A DNA stretch of 64,000 bases, taken from Solimicrobium silvestre (GTDB taxonomy: Bacteria; Pseudomonadota; Gammaproteobacteria; Burkholderiales; Burkholderiaceae_D). Under the pieces are notes generated by a model. The model did no database searches, was not told where the DNA came from, and saw nothing but the letters and a program-made list of their open reading frames with translations. A program made the position numbers and the translations under genes. Location: positions 62,001 through 126,000 of the forward strand of contig NZ_PUGF01000009.1 in assembly GCF_002976435.1 (NCBI RefSeq), written 5' to 3'. Below are positions 7,903-15,411 of this stretch, one piece after another; position 1 is the stretch's first letter; every line of letters starts with the position of its first letter.

Positions 7903-9132
7903 ATGAATCGCCTAATAGCTGCACTGCTAATTTTTTTGATTTTCTGCGATATTTCGTCTGCTGCGGTCACTGTAAAAAGTTTTACGGCTGATATACAGAA
8001 AGAAAAAAACGAAATTAATCTAAGCGACGAACTAAACAGTTTTTTCAAAAATAGTGGATGTTCGTTGCCAAAGGCATTAATCAAGAAGTTAGATAAGCAA
8101 GATAAAGCTTACATTCCTGGGGAGCTAAAGAATTTAATGTCGGGGAATATGACATCAGAAGTCGACAAATATTCTGGGAAGGGTGTCTTGGCCGTTTTGA
8201 ATACGGCGTGGTTCGTAAATGCTCAGTCAGTTTCTATTCAAGTTACATTGACTGGTGCTGAAACGTATATCAACTACGATCCACTTGGTAATATGGATAT
8301 GCAGGCCGATAATTTTGCCTACGCAATGGATTGTTCTGGATTCCTTAATTCCTCCATCAGTAGTGCCGGAGGAATTTCTGGCAGCGACGCAGCTATGGCA
8401 GCGAAAAGTGCTTTAGAAATTAAAAAATCTATGCTTGCAGTTAAAGCATCAGTTTTTTCTCCAATTGCGCTCGCAATTTCTCCCGATATCGGTGGGAACT
8501 TGAGCCGACGACAGAGAATTAGCGTTCTCTATTCTTTGTCGCGGGAAATAAATGGACTATACGTTGATGCACCTGATACTACAAAGGTATCATCTGGAAG
8601 GATGATACCGGCGATTTGGACGTCAAGTGCGGGGGCATCATCTTTGCAAGGCGAGGCAAGCCTATCGAGTAATCTTGGAGCAAGTGTTGGGGTCTTTTCA
8701 GCTTCAGCTAACGTCGCCGGCAATGCCACTTTTTCGAAAAGTATTTCGTTTTCTAAATTTGATACGTACATAATTAATTCTCAAGAAATTCCGACTATTG
8801 GCTCTGATCTAAAAGCCATTAACGACACTACAGTTCAACTGGTAAATTCCACTACGATAGCTAACCCAGTTCGGCGAATTGATTCTTCATACCAAGCATT
8901 ATTTGACCTGCCAAGCCAGATTTGCAAAAAAATATGGACGATTAAGAGTTTTAAGTCACAAGATGTAGTCGTGCCTGGAACTGTTCAAACGACATGGGAT
9001 GGACTGAAAGGTTGTGAAGTTACGATAAATCCTATATCGGCATTGGGAAATGACGAAATCGGTTTAGTTCTAGAAACTTCGAGCGATTTAAAGCCAGATC
9101 TAAAGTTCGTTCTCAAAGTACCTATCCGTTAG
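7903..9132 (+). CDS. Exported protein of unknown function (moron)
   Basis: About 409 residues with a signal peptide (MNRLIAALLIFLIFCDISSA, cleavage near AAVTV). ATG 7903 is preferred over 7897 because AGGG lies six bases before it. The mature part is Ser/Ala-rich, contains four well-separated cysteines (GCSL, MDCSG, QICKK, KGCEV) that could form disulfides in the periplasm, and ends in a beta-rich region (about 285-409). A central Gly/Ser/Ala segment (SSLQGEASLSSNLGASVGVF) alternates as in a membrane-inserting beta hairpin, but this is weak evidence. No family recognised. Composition and position mark it as the third gene of an inserted module, closed by its own terminator. Confidence 0.72.
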   Translation: MNRLIAALLIFLIFCDISSAAVTVKSFTADIQKEKNEINLSDELNSFFKNSGCSLPKALIKKLDKQDKAYIPGELKNLMSGNMTSEVDKYSGKGVLAVLNTAWFVNAQSVSIQVTLTGAETYINYDPLGNMDMQADNFAYAMDCSGFLNSSISSAGGISGSDAAMAAKSALEIKKSMLAVKASVFSPIALAISPDIGGNLSRRQRISVLYSLSREINGLYVDAPDTTKVSSGRMIPAIWTSSAGASSLQGEASLSSNLGASVGVFSASANVAGNATFSKSISFSKFDTYIINSQEIPTIGSDLKAINDTTVQLVNSTTIANPVRRIDSSYQALFDLPSQICKKIWTIKSFKSQDVVVPGTVQTTWDGLKGCEVTINPISALGNDEIGLVLETSSDLKPDLKFVLKVPIR

Positions 9133-9158
9133 TTGAAATTAACAAACAATTTCCAATC

Positions 9159-9183
9159 AAGCTCACCACGGTGAGCTTTTTTT
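9159..9183 (+). terminator. Hairpin terminator closing the exported-protein module
   Basis: Stem AAGCTCAC/GTGAGCTT with a CACG loop is followed by seven T, ending directly in front of the tape measure ribosome binding region. Confidence 0.8.
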
Positions 9184-9198
9184 ATGGGCGAAACAAAA

Positions 9199-11832
9199 AT
9201 GAGCGAAGTCATTGGTTCAGGTGTAATTCAAGTAAGTGCAGATAGCAGTAAGCTAAAAGCTGGCATTGATGACGCCAAAAAAAGCATTGCGAGTTTGGGT
9301 GACGCAAACGAAAAATCCAGTGCACGTTCTTCTCGCAGCATTGATAACTATGTTAAGCGTCTACAAACGCAGAATGCGACGTTAGGTAAATCAACACGTG
9401 AAGTTGAGCTATATAAGCTGCAGCTAAAAGGAGCAACTGCACAGCAGTTAAAAGCGGCGGATTCAGCCTTGAAAATGGCAAAATCCCAGCGTAAATCAGC
9501 ACAAAATATGCAGTCGTTAAAAACTGGTTTTATCGCGGTAGCAGCTGCTGCAACAGCGGCGGCCTATGCTGTTTATGCACTAACTGGTCGCATGATAGAG
9601 CAGATCACTGTTTATCAAGGGATCTCTGAAAAAATCGGTGATACGGCAGTAAGCGTCTCTTCGTTGAAGTTGGCATCAGATTTGTCGGGTGTTGCCTTGG
9701 ATAGGGTGGCTGCGGCATCTGTTAAATTAACCTCTGCCTTATCCAAAACAGACGATGAATCCAAATTGACTGGTGCTGCTATTAAAGCACTCGGTCTTGA
9801 TTTTCAAACATTCAAATCACTATCGCCAGTTGAACAGATTGATGCTATTGCAAAAGCAATGGCGGGATTTAAAAATGGTGCTGAAAAAACCGCAGTGGCT
9901 GTTGCTTTATTTGGCCAAACAGGCGCAGAAATGATGCCGTTTTTAAATGACTTAGCCGATAAAGGTCAGCGCCACACCGAACTGACAGAGCAACAAATTG
10001 CATCAACGGATAACTTTAATAAATCGATCATTATTTTAAAAAATAATTTCTCTAATCTTAGCCAAAAATTAGTTGCCAATGCAATTCCAGTTTTATCTTC
10101 TCTGCATTCGGTGTTTGTTGATTTATCAGAGGATGAAACAGTCATGGCAGTTGCTTCCGACCACCTGAATGGCGCGTTAGAAATTGGTATCGTGCTTTTT
10201 CAAACTTTGGCAGTTGTCGGTTCAGAAGTCGGTTATGTGTTTCTTAGCGTAGGACGTGAAATTGGTGCCATTGCCGCGCAACTCGTCGCATTAGCACATG
10301 GTGATATCTCCGGTTTTAAAGCGATCAGCAACGCCGTAAAAGAAGATGCAGAACGGGCGCGTAAAGAGCTGGATAAATTTCAGCAGAAAATAATGTCCAT
10401 AGGCGTTATGCCGGAAAAAAATGAAAAAACAAGTAAGCCTGTCAAGGAAAGCCCAAAGCTTGATACATCTGGTCTTGTCATCAAAACGAATACTGGTGAG
10501 AGTGGCCAACTAGCCAAAGCTCAACTTGATGCAGATTTACGCAACATCCGGCAATCTACCGATGCACTAATCAGTACTTATGCCAATGCAGAAAAAATCA
10601 TGCAAGCCCGACGTGCTGCCGGTTTAGTGGCAGACCGTGATTATTATCTTTCTAAACTTAGTTTTATTAACTTAAACAAAGAAGCTCAAGAAAAATCATT
10701 GCAGGCTGAAATTGCTCGCTTGCAGACAGAAAAGTTTATTGGCAAAGAAAAGATCGAAAACGATAAAAAAATAGCGGATGCACAGGCAAAGCTATTAAAG
10801 TCACGAGAAGATGCCGTAACAAATATTCAGATCAATTCAATCGCAGAAGCAGCAGCGATTGATAAAACCAGACGTGCTTACGATGATGCCACATTCTCGG
10901 CTAATAACTATCTGGCCGCAATCGACCGACAAAATCAGCGCGATATCTCCAAAATCGGGCGCGGCGTTGACTTTGGCTTACAAGCTGATATCACCAATAA
11001 AATTGATGATAAAAAAATAGAAGCTACCCAGCGATTAGATCGGGATAAAACTAAGGGTTTAATCACTGCGGAAGAATATCAGCAGCACCTGGCTATTGTT
11101 GAGGATACCTACGCAAAAGAAATTGCTTTGGCACAGAATAAAAATATTGCTATTAAAGAGCTGGAAGGTGACTGGATAAACGGTGCTAAATCCGCCTTGG
11201 AAAACTATGCGGATCAATCCTCCAATGTAGCCAGCCTTACTGAAAACCTATTTACCAAAGGTATGGACGGAATGACCGATTCTATCGTTGATTTTGCTAT
11301 GACAGGTAAATCTACTTTTGGTGATTTTGCTAAATCAATGATTGCCGATATCGCTAAGATGATGATTAAGATGTTGGCTATGAAAGCCATTAAAGCCACT
11401 ATGGGCATGTTTGCCGACGGCGGTGCGTTCGATGGCGGCAAGCAGGCCTTTGCCAAAGGTGGTGCATTTGATAGCGGAGTTACCAAGTTTGCCAGTGGCG
11501 GCGCGTTTACTAACAGTATCGTAGATCAGCCTACCAATTTCAATATGGGGCAAATGGGTGAGGCCGGACCAGAGGCGATCATGCCACTAACACGCATGTC
11601 AGGTGGTGAGTTGGGTGTCAGAGCGCAAGGAGTGGGTAATAGCGTCTCTTCCAGCATTCAAGTCAACGTCTATGTACAGCAAGACGGAAATAGCCAAGTA
11701 GATGCACCAAGCGGCATGCAACAGTTCGGCAAAGAGCTTGCAGACTTTGTGGATGCTCGGATTGGAAAAAGCACTCGCGATGCACAGCGTCCGGGCGGCT
11801 CCCTCTACAACCTCAAACACGGAACGGGCTAA
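9199..11832 (+). CDS. Tail tape measure protein
   Basis: 877 residues. It sets the length of the tail tube and is released during ejection. The N-terminal half is helical (IQVSADSSKLKAGIDDAKKSI, repeated Ala/Lys-rich helices), a hydrophobic region lies near residues 100-125 (FIAVAAAATAAAYAVYAL) and another near 310-360. The C-terminal part has the tape-measure signature FGDFAKSMIADIAKMMIKMLAMKAIKATMGMFADGGAF, Gly/Phe-rich repeats (FAKGGAFDSG, FASGGAF) and GEAGPEAIMPL. ATG 9199 is chosen because GGGCGA sits in front of it; 9184 is an alternative. At roughly 1.5 angstrom per residue the tail would be near 130 nm. The gene overlaps gpM by one base. Confidence 0.92.
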   Translation: MSEVIGSGVIQVSADSSKLKAGIDDAKKSIASLGDANEKSSARSSRSIDNYVKRLQTQNATLGKSTREVELYKLQLKGATAQQLKAADSALKMAKSQRKSAQNMQSLKTGFIAVAAAATAAAYAVYALTGRMIEQITVYQGISEKIGDTAVSVSSLKLASDLSGVALDRVAAASVKLTSALSKTDDESKLTGAAIKALGLDFQTFKSLSPVEQIDAIAKAMAGFKNGAEKTAVAVALFGQTGAEMMPFLNDLADKGQRHTELTEQQIASTDNFNKSIIILKNNFSNLSQKLVANAIPVLSSLHSVFVDLSEDETVMAVASDHLNGALEIGIVLFQTLAVVGSEVGYVFLSVGREIGAIAAQLVALAHGDISGFKAISNAVKEDAERARKELDKFQQKIMSIGVMPEKNEKTSKPVKESPKLDTSGLVIKTNTGESGQLAKAQLDADLRNIRQSTDALISTYANAEKIMQARRAAGLVADRDYYLSKLSFINLNKEAQEKSLQAEIARLQTEKFIGKEKIENDKKIADAQAKLLKSREDAVTNIQINSIAEAAAIDKTRRAYDDATFSANNYLAAIDRQNQRDISKIGRGVDFGLQADITNKIDDKKIEATQRLDRDKTKGLITAEEYQQHLAIVEDTYAKEIALAQNKNIAIKELEGDWINGAKSALENYADQSSNVASLTENLFTKGMDGMTDSIVDFAMTGKSTFGDFAKSMIADIAKMMIKMLAMKAIKATMGMFADGGAFDGGKQAFAKGGAFDSGVTKFASGGAFTNSIVDQPTNFNMGQMGEAGPEAIMPLTRMSGGELGVRAQGVGNSVSSSIQVNVYVQQDGNSQVDAPSGMQQFGKELADFVDARIGKSTRDAQRPGGSLYNLKHGTG

Positions 11833-12164
11833 TGAAAACTTTCACATGGAAACCAATTAGTGAAACCACTGGATCCACTCAATTCCGCGTACTTAAAGCA
11901 CCATTTGGCGACGGTTACGCGCAGACGGCAGCCGACGGAATAAACAATAAATCCGAATCATGGCCCTTGTCCTTTATCGCAAAAAGCAACGTCATCATTG
12001 AAATTAAAGCGTTTTTAGATTCACTAAAAGGCGCTCAATCCTTCCAGTGGACTCCACCTTTGAGTAAGTCAATTTTAGTCCAAGCAGGCGATTATCAAAT
12101 AACTCCAAACGGCGGCGATGTTTGGACATTAACCGTTACTTTTGAACAGAGCTTTCAACCATGA
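11832..12164 (+). CDS. Minor tail protein gpM-like
   Basis: 110 residues, the lambda gpM family (distal tail protein). Recognised from FTWKPISETTGSTQFRVLKAPFGDGYAQ at the N-terminus and the strand DVWTLTVTFEQSF at the end. gpM forms the first ring below the tail tube at the tail tip. It overlaps tape measure and gpL genes by 1 and 4 bases, in lambda H-M-L order. Confidence 0.88.
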   Translation: MKTFTWKPISETTGSTQFRVLKAPFGDGYAQTAADGINNKSESWPLSFIAKSNVIIEIKAFLDSLKGAQSFQWTPPLSKSILVQAGDYQITPNGGDVWTLTVTFEQSFQP

Positions 12165-12853
12165 TTAAGTCTGACGCGCAACTATTAGAGGTAGGTGAAG
12201 TGGTGGTGTTGTTTGAGCTGGATGCCACCCAAATCGGTGGCAACTACCTTAAATTTCACGGCTATCAAGAAATTGGCGCAATCACATGGCAAGGCAAAGA
12301 GTACACAGCATGGCCGATATTGGCTGAAGGCTTTGCCAGAACCAGCGCTCAACAGCCTGCGCCAACACTGGCAGTTGGTAACGTAGATGGTGCTATCTCC
12401 GCGCTTTGTATTCATTTTGATGATTTAGTTGGTGCCAAATTAACGCGCCATACAACGCTTGGTAAATATCTGGATGCGGTTAATTTTAGTGAAGGTAATC
12501 CCAGCGCGGATCCAAGCCAAGAATTCCCGGTTGATGTCTGGACTATCGAACAAAAAACCAGTGAAACCAGTGAGGCGGTTGAATTTGAATTGGCCAGCGC
12601 ATTAAATTTTCAAGGAACGCAACTGCCGCGCCGCCAAATAGTCGCCAATGTCTGCACCTGGCTTAGCACGGGTGGTTATCGCGGCACATATTGCGGTTAT
12701 ACCGGCGCTGCCATGTTTGATAAAGACGGTAATCCGGTTGCGAGCAGTGCGCTTGATCGATGCGGCGGGAAGCTATCTGACTGTAAAAAACGCTTTGGTG
12801 AGAATAACATTTTGAATTTTGGCAGCTTCCCTGCTGCAGGAATGCTGTCGTGA
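12161..12853 (+). CDS. Minor tail protein gpL-like, probable Fe-S protein
   Basis: 230 residues, lambda gpL family, part of the tail tip ring. The C-terminal domain holds four conserved cysteines in NVCTWL, TYCGYTG, DRCGG and SDCKKRFG followed by NILNFGSFP. In lambda gpL the equivalent cysteines bind an iron-sulfur cluster, and all four are kept here. It is followed with 4-base overlap by gpK. Confidence 0.9.
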   Translation: MIKSDAQLLEVGEVVVLFELDATQIGGNYLKFHGYQEIGAITWQGKEYTAWPILAEGFARTSAQQPAPTLAVGNVDGAISALCIHFDDLVGAKLTRHTTLGKYLDAVNFSEGNPSADPSQEFPVDVWTIEQKTSETSEAVEFELASALNFQGTQLPRRQIVANVCTWLSTGGYRGTYCGYTGAAMFDKDGNPVASSALDRCGGKLSDCKKRFGENNILNFGSFPAAGMLS

Positions 12854-13584
12854 AACCAAAAACACTAACAGATATTAAGCGGCACGCCGAAGCAGACTAC
12901 CCACGTGAAGCGTGTGGCCTGATCATCATCCGAAGAGGTCGTGAAAAATATCTACCTTGCAAAAATTTAGCACCGGATACCGAGCATTTTATTATTTCAG
13001 CTCAAGACTATGCAGTTGCTGAAGAGATGGGCGAAATCGTCGCTGTCGTCCATTCACATCCCGATGCACCGGCAAGTCCAAGCGAAGCAGATAAAGTGAG
13101 CTGTGAGGCTTCTGGTGTGCTCTGGCACATCATCCGAGTTGATGGTACTGAAGGTATTCCAACTGCTGGCGAATTAATAACCATTGAGCCATGCGGTTAT
13201 CAGGTACCACTAGTCGGTCGGCAATTCTTTCATGGTGTGTTGGACTGTTATTCACTTATTCGTGATTGGTATCAACAAACACGAAGCATTGAATTAAAAC
13301 AGTTTAGTCGCGCTGATGAGTGGTGGAATGACGGAAAAAGCGATTTATATACACAAGGCTTTCCACAAGCGGGCTTTGTATCGATTGAGTCAAATGCTGA
13401 AATGCAAGTAGGTGATGTGATTCTGATGCAGATCCGCAGTACTAACGGTGTGCCAAATCACGCTGCAATTTATATTGGCGATGGTTTGATTCTGCATCAC
13501 TTACATGGTCATTTATCCAGCCGAGATGTCTATGGCGGTTATTGGCAAGAAGTGACGCGGAACGTCATCAGATATGTTGGTTAA
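12850..13584 (+). CDS. Tail assembly protein gpK-like, JAMM and NlpC/P60 peptidase domains
   Basis: 244 residues starting at GTG. The N-terminal half is a Mov34/JAMM metalloprotease-like domain with Glu20 (REACGL), H68-S-H70-P and S78-x2-D81. The C-terminal half is an NlpC/P60 peptidase-like domain with Cys133 (LDCYSL) and His204 (NHAAIYIG). Lambda gpK has the same two domains and is needed for tail tip assembly; it may also cleave peptidoglycan on entry. It ends on TTAA shared with the stop of the convergent hicB gene. Confidence 0.9.
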   Translation: MKPKTLTDIKRHAEADYPREACGLIIIRRGREKYLPCKNLAPDTEHFIISAQDYAVAEEMGEIVAVVHSHPDAPASPSEADKVSCEASGVLWHIIRVDGTEGIPTAGELITIEPCGYQVPLVGRQFFHGVLDCYSLIRDWYQQTRSIELKQFSRADEWWNDGKSDLYTQGFPQAGFVSIESNAEMQVGDVILMQIRSTNGVPNHAAIYIGDGLILHHLHGHLSSRDVYGGYWQEVTRNVIRYVG

Positions 13585-13967
13585 TGCTGCATTGCTTTAT
13601 TAGCGGCCTGTGCTAAAAAACCTGATCGCGTCATATGATGGGCTTTGGCGAAAGCGTCAATTTCATGCACTAAATTTTCAGGTAGCGTGATATTTAAGCG
13701 CATAGATTTTGTGCTGACTTTTGAAAGATCAATATCAAATAGCATCCACAGGCCACCTTGGTAGTCTGGATTGGCTGCCAACGTTGTCACGTCAGAAGGT
13801 GCAGGTACTTCTTCACCATCGCTGAAATGCGCTTCAACCGCTTCTTGTACTGCGGCAGGTAAATCGTTCAATTCGTCGGCGGCAGAAAAGCAGCCGGGAA
13901 AATCGGGGAAGGTGGCGCTGTGTGCATGAGTGTCATCGCCGAGGTGTACATAGATAGGATATAGCAT
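13581..13967 (-). CDS. hicB: HicB-type antitoxin
   Basis: 128 residues. The N-terminal half is the HicB partial RNase-H-like fold (MLYPIYVHLGDDTHAHSATF, then DFPGCFSAADELNDLPAAVQEA). The C-terminal ~40 residues (SMRLNITLPENLVHEIDAFAKAHHMTRSGFL) form a ribbon-helix-helix DNA-binding domain, which gives it autorepression ability. It neutralises HicA and represses its operon. It starts 4 bases after hicA on the same strand, opposite to the surrounding tail genes. Confidence 0.92.
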   Translation of the reverse strand: MLYPIYVHLGDDTHAHSATFPDFPGCFSAADELNDLPAAVQEAVEAHFSDGEEVPAPSDVTTLAANPDYQGGLWMLFDIDLSKVSTKSMRLNITLPENLVHEIDAFAKAHHMTRSGFLAQAANKAMQH

Positions 13968-13971
13968 GATA

Positions 13972-14166
13972 TTAGTCCTGTTTCCAAGGCCATCCGGCCT
14001 GTTTAAAAATACTTTTCAGCGTACCAATTTGAATATCTTTTCGTGGGTGTGGCACGGTCACTTTGCCCGGTTTAGTGGGATGTTTAAATTGGTTGTGTGA
14101 TCCCACTGTGTGGGCAAGATACCAACCATCCTGTTTTAATTTCTTAATTAGGTTTGCGCTGTTCAT
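13972..14166 (-). CDS. hicA: HicA-type mRNA interferase toxin
   Basis: 64 residues beginning MNSANLIKKLKQDGWYLA; a dsRNA-binding-like fold with the catalytic His24 in GSHNQFKHP. It cleaves mRNA independently of ribosomes when freed from HicB. An upstream ATG (14193) is rejected as the start because it would lie upstream of the -10 box. With the shorter start the transcript would begin at or very near the ATG, so the mRNA is probably leaderless. hicAB modules in prophages usually act as stabilisation or anti-phage devices. Confidence 0.92.
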   Translation of the reverse strand: MNSANLIKKLKQDGWYLAHTVGSHNQFKHPTKPGKVTVPHPRKDIQIGTLKSIFKQAGWPWKQD

Positions 14167-14172
14167 ATAATA

Positions 14173-14201
14173 AATATACACATCAATACACATCAGCGCA
14201 A
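14173..14201 (-). promoter_or_regulatory. hicAB promoter with tandem 10-bp repeats
   Basis: On the minus strand: -35 TTGCGC, 17-base spacer, -10 TATATT, then six bases to the hicA ATG. The spacer consists almost entirely of two perfect tandem copies of TGATGTGTAT (plus-strand 14176-14185 and 14186-14195), one helical turn each, a likely operator for the HicB ribbon-helix-helix domain. Confidence 0.6.
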
Positions 14202-14294
14202 GGGATTTATGATTCAGCTTAGATTAATCAGGTTGTTTGAGGCGGAAACAAGGTCAGTGATATAATTATCTTTTTATTAATTATTGGCGAGATT

Positions 14295-14723
14295 ATGGAA
14301 AAGATTTTCATCCTATTTTGGGTTACTTTATTGAGCGCTTGTTCTACAACTCAGACATTACAAAGTGAAGCAAAGCAGGTCAAATCTGAAAATATTTACG
14401 CTTATCAAATGAAATCATCAGTTGCAGATGCTCATATCTTTGTTACTAGGGATAGCGGAATTTATGGGATAGCTTGTACGACGAGTCTTTTAATTAATGG
14501 AAAACTGGTAGCAAAATTTGAAGCTGGTGAGAGGGCAGAATTTTACTTACCTAGCGGTGAATATATTCTTGCGCATGGTGTTGCTAGCAAGGGACTATGT
14601 AGATTAGGTAAAGATAGTGGCGGGCACGGTAGAGAGACTTTTTTACGCTCCGGTGAAACTAAGTGGTTTCGTTTGTACTTAGAGGGTGACAACGGTGACA
14701 TAGCGCCGATTATTCCTCAATAA
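14295..14723 (+). CDS. Phage-encoded lipoprotein (moron)
   Basis: 142 residues with a signal peptide and lipobox LLSAC (Cys16), so it is lipidated and envelope-anchored. The mature part resembles the DUF2846 style of small beta domain: AHIFVTRDSGIYGIACTTSLLINGKLVAKFEAGERAEFYLPSGEYIL. A Tat-independent Sec route is expected. It lies between hicAB and gpI and is followed by its own terminator, which marks it as a moron. Phage lipoproteins in such places often block superinfection or alter the host surface; that role is inferred. Confidence 0.78.
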   Translation: MEKIFILFWVTLLSACSTTQTLQSEAKQVKSENIYAYQMKSSVADAHIFVTRDSGIYGIACTTSLLINGKLVAKFEAGERAEFYLPSGEYILAHGVASKGLCRLGKDSGGHGRETFLRSGETKWFRLYLEGDNGDIAPIIPQ

Positions 14724-14743
14724 CTATTACTAATTTAAGTTAT

Positions 14744-14768
14744 GCCAGCCTTTGAGCTGGCTTTTTTT
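14744..14768 (+). terminator. Hairpin terminator after lipoprotein gene
   Basis: Stem GCCAGC/GCTGGC with a 6-base loop is followed by seven T, directly before the gpI ribosome binding site. Confidence 0.82.
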
Positions 14769-14779
14769 ATGGACGAAAC

Positions 14780-15346
14780 ATGAACCAACTTAGAACAATC
14801 CGCTTATACGGCAAGCTAGGAAATCAATTTGGGCGCGTGCACACGCTAGCCGTGGCCAACGTGCGCGAAGCAGTAAAAGCCCTGTCCGTGTTGTTGCCTG
14901 GCTTTGAGCGCGAGCTATTAACGAGTAAGGCGCGTGGCATTGTCTATGCCGTTTTTATCGGTAAAAAGAACATCAGTAAAGATGATTTACACCAACCGAC
15001 CGGTTCTAATGATATTCGCATAGCTCCAATACTGCAGGGCGCGAAGCGTGGCGGGATTCTGCAGACGATTGTTGGCGCGGTGTTGGTTGTTGTTGGTACC
15101 TATTTCGGACAAGCGTGGGCGGTTCAGGCGGGTATTGGGATGATGTTGGGCGGCGTAGTTCAAATGCTTTCACCGCAGCAGCTAGGGCAATCCGGCAAAG
15201 ATGACCCGGCAAACGCCGCTTCCTATAATTTCAATGGTGCTGTCAACACTACGGCTCAAGGCAACCCAGTGCCAATTTTATACGGACGGATGATCGTCGG
15301 TTCTGCCGTTATCTCAGCAGGAATTTACTCAGAAGATAAAGCCTAG
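14780..15346 (+). CDS. Tail assembly protein gpI-like
   Basis: 188 residues, lambda gpI family. The N-terminal part is a ubiquitin-like fold (RTIRLYGKLGNQFGRVHTL), the middle holds a Gly-rich hydrophobic segment (GGILQTIVGAVLVVVGTYFG and following, about 90-130), and the C-terminal PIPILYGR-type motif (here NPVPILYGRMIVGSAVISAG) is diagnostic. gpI works with gpK and gpJ in tail tip assembly and is not in the mature virion. The start follows GGACGA. Confidence 0.9.
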   Translation: MNQLRTIRLYGKLGNQFGRVHTLAVANVREAVKALSVLLPGFERELLTSKARGIVYAVFIGKKNISKDDLHQPTGSNDIRIAPILQGAKRGGILQTIVGAVLVVVGTYFGQAWAVQAGIGMMLGGVVQMLSPQQLGQSGKDDPANAASYNFNGAVNTTAQGNPVPILYGRMIVGSAVISAGIYSEDKA

Positions 15347-15370
15347 CTTAATAAAACAACCAACTAAGTA

Positions 15371-15393
15371 ACCCGCTGCGAGCGGGTTTTTTT
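15371..15393 (+). terminator. Hairpin terminator between gpI and gpJ
   Basis: Stem ACCCGCT/AGCGGGT with loop GCG is followed by seven T. Lambda has no terminator at this place. Confidence 0.82.
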
Positions 15394-15411
15394 ACGTCAA
15401 AAGGGTGTGTA

